In this document: piece after piece, positions 60,085-64,000 of the stretch | How the letters are laid out: every line of letters starts with the position of its first letter | Numbering within the stretch: the first letter of the stretch is position 1 | From: Streptomyces sp. NBC_00370 | GTDB lineage: Bacteria > Actinomycetota > Actinomycetes > Streptomycetales > Streptomycetaceae | NCBI RefSeq assembly: GCF_036084755.1 | Contig: NZ_CP107968.1 | Coordinates: forward strand, 2,796,501-2,860,500 | DNA length: 64,000 nucleotides | Reading direction: 5' to 3' | Notes under the pieces: generated by a model | What the model was told of the DNA's origin: nothing | The model's database searches: none | What the model saw: the letters and a program-made list of their open reading frames with translations, nothing else | Made by a program: the position numbers and the translations under genes

Positions 60085-61284
60085 CTAGGCGGACATCGGT
60101 CTCTGCACTCTGATCGACTGGAGCAGTCCCACCGCGATCCAGACCGCGAACATCGACGAGCCCCCGTACGAGACAAAAGGCAGCGGCAGCCCCGCCACCG
60201 GCATGATCCCGAGCGTCATCCCGATGTTCTCGAACGCCTGGAAACCGAACCAGGCGATGATCCCGGCGGCGACGACCGTGCCGTACAGCTCCGTCGTCTC
60301 GCGGGCGATCCGGCAGGCGCGCCACAGCACGACGCCGAGCAGCAGCAGTATCAGACCGGCACCGAGGAAGCCCAGTTCCTCACCGGCGACGGTGAAGACG
60401 AAGTCGGTCTGCTGCTCGGGCACGAACTGCCCGGTGGTCTGCGAGCCGTGGAAGAGCCCCGTGCCGGTCAGACCGCCCGAGCCGATCGCGATCCGCGCCT
60501 GGTTGGTGTTGTAGCCGACACCCGCCGGGTCGAGGTCCGGGTTGGCGAAGGCGGCGAACCGGTTGATCTGGTACTCGTCGAGGATCCCGAGCGCCGCGAC
60601 CAGGAAGGCGCCGAGCACCCCGGCGCCGATCAGCCCGAGCACCCAGCGGTTGGCGGCGCCGGAGGCCAGCAGACAGCCGAGCACGATCACCGCCATGACC
60701 ATCACCGAACCGAGGTCCGGCATCAGCATGATGATCGCCATCGGCAGGACGGCGAGGCCGAGCGCCTTGGCGACCGTGCGGTGGTCCGGATACGGCTGGT
60801 CCCCCGCGTCCACCCGGGACGCCAGCACCATCGCCATCCCCAGCAGGATGGTGATCTTCACGAACTCCGAGGGCTGGATCGAGAAGCCGCCGCCGATCAC
60901 GATCCACGCGTGCGCGCCGTTGATCGTGGCGCCGAGCGGCGTGAGCACAGCGAGGATCAGCACCACGGACAGCCCGTACAGCACCGGTACCGCGCCGCGC
61001 AGGGTGCGGTGGCCCAGCCAGACCGTCGCGATCATCAGGCCGAGCCCGATGCCGGTGTTCATGACGTGCCGGATGAGGAAGTAGTACGGGTCGCCGTTGT
61101 TCAGCTGGGTGCGGTTACGCGTCGCCGACCACACCAGCATCGAGCCGATGAACGACAGCGCGAGGGCCGAGAACAGCAGCGGCCAGTCGAGCCTGCGCAC
61201 CAGCGAGTCGCGGGCGGCGAGCTTGGCCCACGTACCGCGCTCGGGACCGTATCCGGAGACGGAGAAGCCACTTGTGCCGGCCAT
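60085..61284 (-). CDS. rodA: RodA/FtsW-family peptidoglycan glycosyltransferase
   Basis: A 399-residue SEDS protein, the glycan-polymerising partner of PBP2 for lateral or spore wall synthesis. About ten membrane helices are seen (LLFSALALSFIGSMLVWSAT; GLMIATVWLGHRTLRG). Family stretches are LVIGGGFSIQPSEFVKITIL-like (I-Q-P-S-E-F), MPDLGSVMVMAVIVLGCLLA, QARIAIGSGGLTGTGLFHGS and PEQQTDFVFTVAGEELGFLG, and the end GLPLPFVSYGGSSMFAVWIA. ATG 61284 lies just after the mrdA stop, so the two are made together. In Streptomyces rodA and mrdA are among the mre genes needed for sporulation septa and spore walls. Confidence 0.97.
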   Translation of the reverse strand: MAGTSGFSVSGYGPERGTWAKLAARDSLVRRLDWPLLFSALALSFIGSMLVWSATRNRTQLNNGDPYYFLIRHVMNTGIGLGLMIATVWLGHRTLRGAVPVLYGLSVVLILAVLTPLGATINGAHAWIVIGGGFSIQPSEFVKITILLGMAMVLASRVDAGDQPYPDHRTVAKALGLAVLPMAIIMLMPDLGSVMVMAVIVLGCLLASGAANRWVLGLIGAGVLGAFLVAALGILDEYQINRFAAFANPDLDPAGVGYNTNQARIAIGSGGLTGTGLFHGSQTTGQFVPEQQTDFVFTVAGEELGFLGAGLILLLLGVVLWRACRIARETTELYGTVVAAGIIAWFGFQAFENIGMTLGIMPVAGLPLPFVSYGGSSMFAVWIAVGLLQSIRVQRPMSA

Positions 61285-61287
61285 CGG

Positions 61288-63510
61288 TCAGTCCCTCCGT
61301 GCCGGTGTCAGGGGTGCTCCCGCGACCGTCTGGGTGCCGCCGGGATCGGTGGGGGCGGCGGGCGCCGACGGTGGCGCCGTCGGGTCGACCGGCTCCTTCT
61401 TCTTCGGCAGCTGGTACGGCTTGAGGGTCGGCGCGTCGATCGAACCGTCCGGCTGGATCTTGGGGAGCGTCTTGACCGGCTTGGGCATCAGGGCGTTCTT
61501 CGGATTCAGATTGCCGTCGGCGTCGATCCCGTACATCGCCTCGTAGATCTTGCGGACGGCGGGACCCGAACCGCCGGAGCCGGTGCCGCCCTGCGAGATC
61601 GTCATCACGATCGCGTAGTCCTTGGTGTAGGTCGAGAACCAGGACGTGGTCTGCTTGCCGGCGACCTCCGCCGTACCCGTCTTGGCGTGCAGCTTGATCT
61701 TGTCCTGCGGCCAGCCGCCGAACTGCCAGGCGGCGGTACCGCTGGTGACCACGCCTTCCAGCGCCTTGTTCATGTACGCCAGGGTCTGCTTGCTGTCCGG
61801 CAGCTTGCCCGCCACCTCCGGCTTGATCTCCTGCACCTTCTTGCCGTCGGCGCTGACGATGGCCCGGCCGAGTGACGGCTGGTACATCGTGCCGCCGTTG
61901 GCGATGGCGGAGTAGATCACGGCCTCCTGGATCGGGGTCAGCAGCGTGTCGCCCTGGCCGATCGCGTAGTTGACGGAGTCACCGGCGCGCACCCTGTTGC
62001 CGTCCACGCAGTTCTCGAACTCGATCTGCTGGACGTAGTTGCCGTCCTTCTTGCCCTGCTTGCACCACAGAGCCTTGTTGGCCTCCCAGTACGCCTGCTT
62101 CCACTGGCGGTCGGGCACCCGGCCCTTGACCTCGTTGGGCAGGTCGATCCCGGTCTTCTTGCCGAGCCCGAACTGGTGGGCCGTCTTGAAGAAGTAGTCC
62201 TTGGGGTGCTTCGGGTTGTTGCCGCCGTCCTTCTTCCACTGGTCGTAGGCCAGGTAGTAGAAGACGGTGTCGCAGGAGACCTCAAGGGCCCTGCCGATGC
62301 TGATGTCGCCGAAGTTCTCGCCCTCGAAGTTCTTGAACTCGCGGTTGCCGATGGTCATCGACGAGGTGCAGGGGTAGCCGCCGTCCGGCGCGTATCCGGC
62401 GTTGATGGCCGCGCTGGTCGAGATGACCTTGAAGGTCGATCCCGGGGCCGACTGACCCTGTATGGCGCGGTTCAGCAGCGGATAGTTGGACGACGCCTTG
62501 GTGAGCTTCTTGTAGTTCTTGGCGGAGATGCCGCCGGCCCACACGTTCGGGTCGAACGTCGGCGCGCTGGCCATCGCGATGACCCGCCCGGTGTGCACGT
62601 CCATCACGACGGCGGCGCCCGAGTCGGCCTTGTAGTAGCTGTTGGTGACCGAGTCCCAGGTCTTGCGCAGGGTCTTCATGGCCGCCGCGAGTTCCTTCTC
62701 GGTCAGCGCCTGGATCCGCGAGTCGATGCTCGTGACCAGATTGCTGCCGGGCACCGCGGGTGTCGCGCCGGCCTTGCCGATGACCCGGCCGAGGTTGTCC
62801 ACCTCGTAGCGGGTCACCCCCGACTTGCCGCGCAACTGCTGGTCGTAGCTGTTCTCCAGACCCGCCCTGCCGACCGAGTCGGAGCGCAGCAGCGGGTTGT
62901 CCGTCTTCTCCGAGCCCGCCACCTCGTCGTCGGTGACCGGGCCGAGGTAGCCCAGCTCCTGCGAGGCGTTGGCCCCTGCGGGCGCCGGGTAGCGGCGCAG
63001 CGCGGTCGGTTCTGCGGTGATGCCGGGGAAGTCCTCGGTGCGCTCGCGGATCTGCAGCGCCTGCTGGGTGGTGGCCTCGGTGGTGACCGGGATCGGCTGG
63101 TAGGGCGAGCCGTTCCAGCAGGGCTGCGGGGTCTTCGCGTCGCAGAGCCTGACCTTCTGGATGACGTCGGCCGGCTTCATCCCGAGGACACCGGCGAGCC
63201 GGGTCAGTACGGCCTTGCCGTCGTCCGGCATCTTCATCAGGTCGGTGCGGCTGGCCGACACGACGAGACGGGTCTCGTTGTCGGCGAGGGGCACGCCCTT
63301 GTTGTCGAGGATCGAGCCGCGGACGGCCGGCTGGACGACCTGCTGTACGTGGTTGTTCTTGGCCTCGTCCGTGTACTCCTGGCCGTTGCGCACCTGGAGG
63401 TACCAGAGCCGGCCGCCGAGGGTGAGCAGCAGGGAGAAGACGAGGACCTGAATAACGATCAGCCGGATCTGTACCCGGGGGGTACGCCCGGTCTCCGGAA
63501 TGTTGCTCAC
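61288..63510 (-). CDS. mrdA: Penicillin-binding protein 2 (transpeptidase)
   Basis: A 740-residue class B PBP that crosslinks peptidoglycan together with RodA. GTG 63510 overlaps the mreD stop by four bases. Membrane anchor VQIRLIVIQVLVFSLLLTLG (about residues 13-35), PBP dimer domain, then the transpeptidase motifs S-x-x-K in QSAPGSTFKVISTSAAINAG (about 357), S-C-D in VSCDTVFYYLAYD, and K-T-G in LHAKTGTAEVAGKQTTSWFS (about 608). The C-terminus has a proline/lysine-rich low-complexity tail of about 60 residues. The S-x-D instead of S-x-N in the middle motif is normal for PBP2. Confidence 0.97.
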   Translation of the reverse strand: MSNIPETGRTPRVQIRLIVIQVLVFSLLLTLGGRLWYLQVRNGQEYTDEAKNNHVQQVVQPAVRGSILDNKGVPLADNETRLVVSASRTDLMKMPDDGKAVLTRLAGVLGMKPADVIQKVRLCDAKTPQPCWNGSPYQPIPVTTEATTQQALQIRERTEDFPGITAEPTALRRYPAPAGANASQELGYLGPVTDDEVAGSEKTDNPLLRSDSVGRAGLENSYDQQLRGKSGVTRYEVDNLGRVIGKAGATPAVPGSNLVTSIDSRIQALTEKELAAAMKTLRKTWDSVTNSYYKADSGAAVVMDVHTGRVIAMASAPTFDPNVWAGGISAKNYKKLTKASSNYPLLNRAIQGQSAPGSTFKVISTSAAINAGYAPDGGYPCTSSMTIGNREFKNFEGENFGDISIGRALEVSCDTVFYYLAYDQWKKDGGNNPKHPKDYFFKTAHQFGLGKKTGIDLPNEVKGRVPDRQWKQAYWEANKALWCKQGKKDGNYVQQIEFENCVDGNRVRAGDSVNYAIGQGDTLLTPIQEAVIYSAIANGGTMYQPSLGRAIVSADGKKVQEIKPEVAGKLPDSKQTLAYMNKALEGVVTSGTAAWQFGGWPQDKIKLHAKTGTAEVAGKQTTSWFSTYTKDYAIVMTISQGGTGSGGSGPAVRKIYEAMYGIDADGNLNPKNALMPKPVKTLPKIQPDGSIDAPTLKPYQLPKKKEPVDPTAPPSAPAAPTDPGGTQTVAGAPLTPARRD

Positions 63511-64000
63511 AGTCGTTTGACCCCCTTGATACGTCCGGCCCGTGCCGCGCGGCTGCGTGCCGTCTTGATCCGCATGCCGCCGCGCTGGCCGCCGATCTTC
63601 AGACCGGTGCCGGCGCCGAGCCAGCCGGCCGCCACGTCCGCGCCGCCCCCGCTGTTCTTCTGGCTCTCGGCGAGCGGGTCGTTGTCGGCGCGTCTGGCGA
63701 GCCACATGACCAGCGGGACCACGAACGGCGCCAGCAGCAGATCGTAGACAGCGGCGGTGAACAGCAGGCTGCCGAGACCCACATGGCGGGCGGCGGTGTC
63801 ACCGACGAGCGCGCCGACGCCCGCGTAGAGCAAGGTCGAGCCGACGGCGGCCGCGACGACCGCGGTCATCGGCGCGAGCGCCGATCTGATCTGGCCCTTC
63901 TCCGGGCGTACCAGGCCCGCCGCGTAACCGATCACGCAGAGCACCAGCGCGTAGCGGCCGGCCGCGTGGTCGGCGGGCGGCGCGAGGTCGGTCAGCAGGC
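63507..64000 (-). CDS. mreD: Rod shape-determining protein MreD (partial, 5' end beyond window)
   Basis: A small integral membrane protein of the elongation complex. The frame is open to the window edge; at least 164 codons are visible. Hydrophobic helices include YALVLCVIGYAAGLVRPEKG, MTAVVAAAVGSTLLYAGVGA and LLFTAAVYDLLLAPFVVPLV, a typical MreD order. The C-terminal 50 residues are glycine/arginine-rich and polar. The stop overlaps the mrdA start (GTGA), so mreD-mrdA-rodA are translationally linked. The N-terminal helices are missing from the window. Confidence 0.93.
   Translation of the reverse strand, partial: LLTDLAPPADHAAGRYALVLCVIGYAAGLVRPEKGQIRSALAPMTAVVAAAVGSTLLYAGVGALVGDTAARHVGLGSLLFTAAVYDLLLAPFVVPLVMWLARRADNDPLAESQKNSGGGADVAAGWLGAGTGLKIGGQRGGMRIKTARSRAARAGRIKGVKRL

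Noticed and set aside
62240..62285. Loss of the S-x-N motif in PBP2 (S-C-D seen).
   Set aside because: S-x-D is the normal form in the PBP2/MrdA subgroup.

Overview
This window is a stretch of chromosome from a high-GC actinomycete, almost certainly a Streptomyces or a very close relative. The evidence is the strongly G/C-biased third codon positions, the abundance of GTG starts, and the gene order. The backbone runs holA - comEC - comEA - degV - leuS - tRNA-Ala - phosphatase/rsfS/LCP/nadD - M48 protease - proA - proB - cell-wall sugar genes - obg - rpmA - rplU - rne - two rne-linked radical-SAM-family genes - CYTH/CHAD - rodA - mrdA - mreD. Most of these genes lie on the minus strand.

Region by region. 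1-8115 holds the end of holA (cut by the window edge), a YceI-like protein, a small patch of unrecognised genes (2.2-3.6 kb), the ComEC/ComEA DNA-uptake pair, and a DegV fatty-acid-binding protein. 8202-15681 holds a membrane protein, leuS with a leucine-rich leader peptide and intrinsic terminator in front of it, and a plus-strand pair made of a haem/ferric-reductase-like membrane protein and a NuoF-like iron-sulfur flavoprotein. 15749-18887 is a 3-kb segment bracketed by two identical tRNA-Ala(GGC) genes; it contains two tiny genes, an MFS exporter and a divergent XRE-type regulator. 19-29.4 kb holds rsfS, nadD, an LCP-like protein, an M48 protease, a pair of membrane proteins sharing an N-terminal motif, and proA/proB.

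29.5-41.7 kb, inserted between proB and obg, is a cell-envelope glycopolymer locus. It carries a complete dTDP-L-rhamnose set (rfbA, B, C, D), two family-2 glycosyltransferases, a methyltransferase-like protein, a membrane-anchored TagF-like polymerase, and a fused cytidylyltransferase-reductase expected to make CDP-ribitol. With the LCP-like protein at 20240-21958 these could supply, polymerise and attach an anionic wall polymer. The rodA-mrdA-mreD end of the window is also wall synthesis.

44.5-48.0 kb, between rplU and rne, is an accessory block: a Uma2-family nuclease interrupted by a hexanucleotide microsatellite, a small phosphatase, a P-loop kinase, and an ECF42-type sigma factor with its DGPF partner and a matching promoter. 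53.2-56.4 kb, between the two rne-linked genes, is a second accessory block. It holds an unrecognised internally repeated membrane protein, a GNAT acetyltransferase, and an alpha/beta-hydrolase/TetR pair with a palindromic operator.

The most interesting items are the leuS attenuator, the glycopolymer locus with its coiled-coil-interrupted polymerase, the six-motif membrane repeat protein, the cytochrome/NuoF-like pair, two genes whose only well-placed start codon is CTG, and an apparent frame break in comEA. No rRNA, CRISPR array, IS element or integrase was seen.
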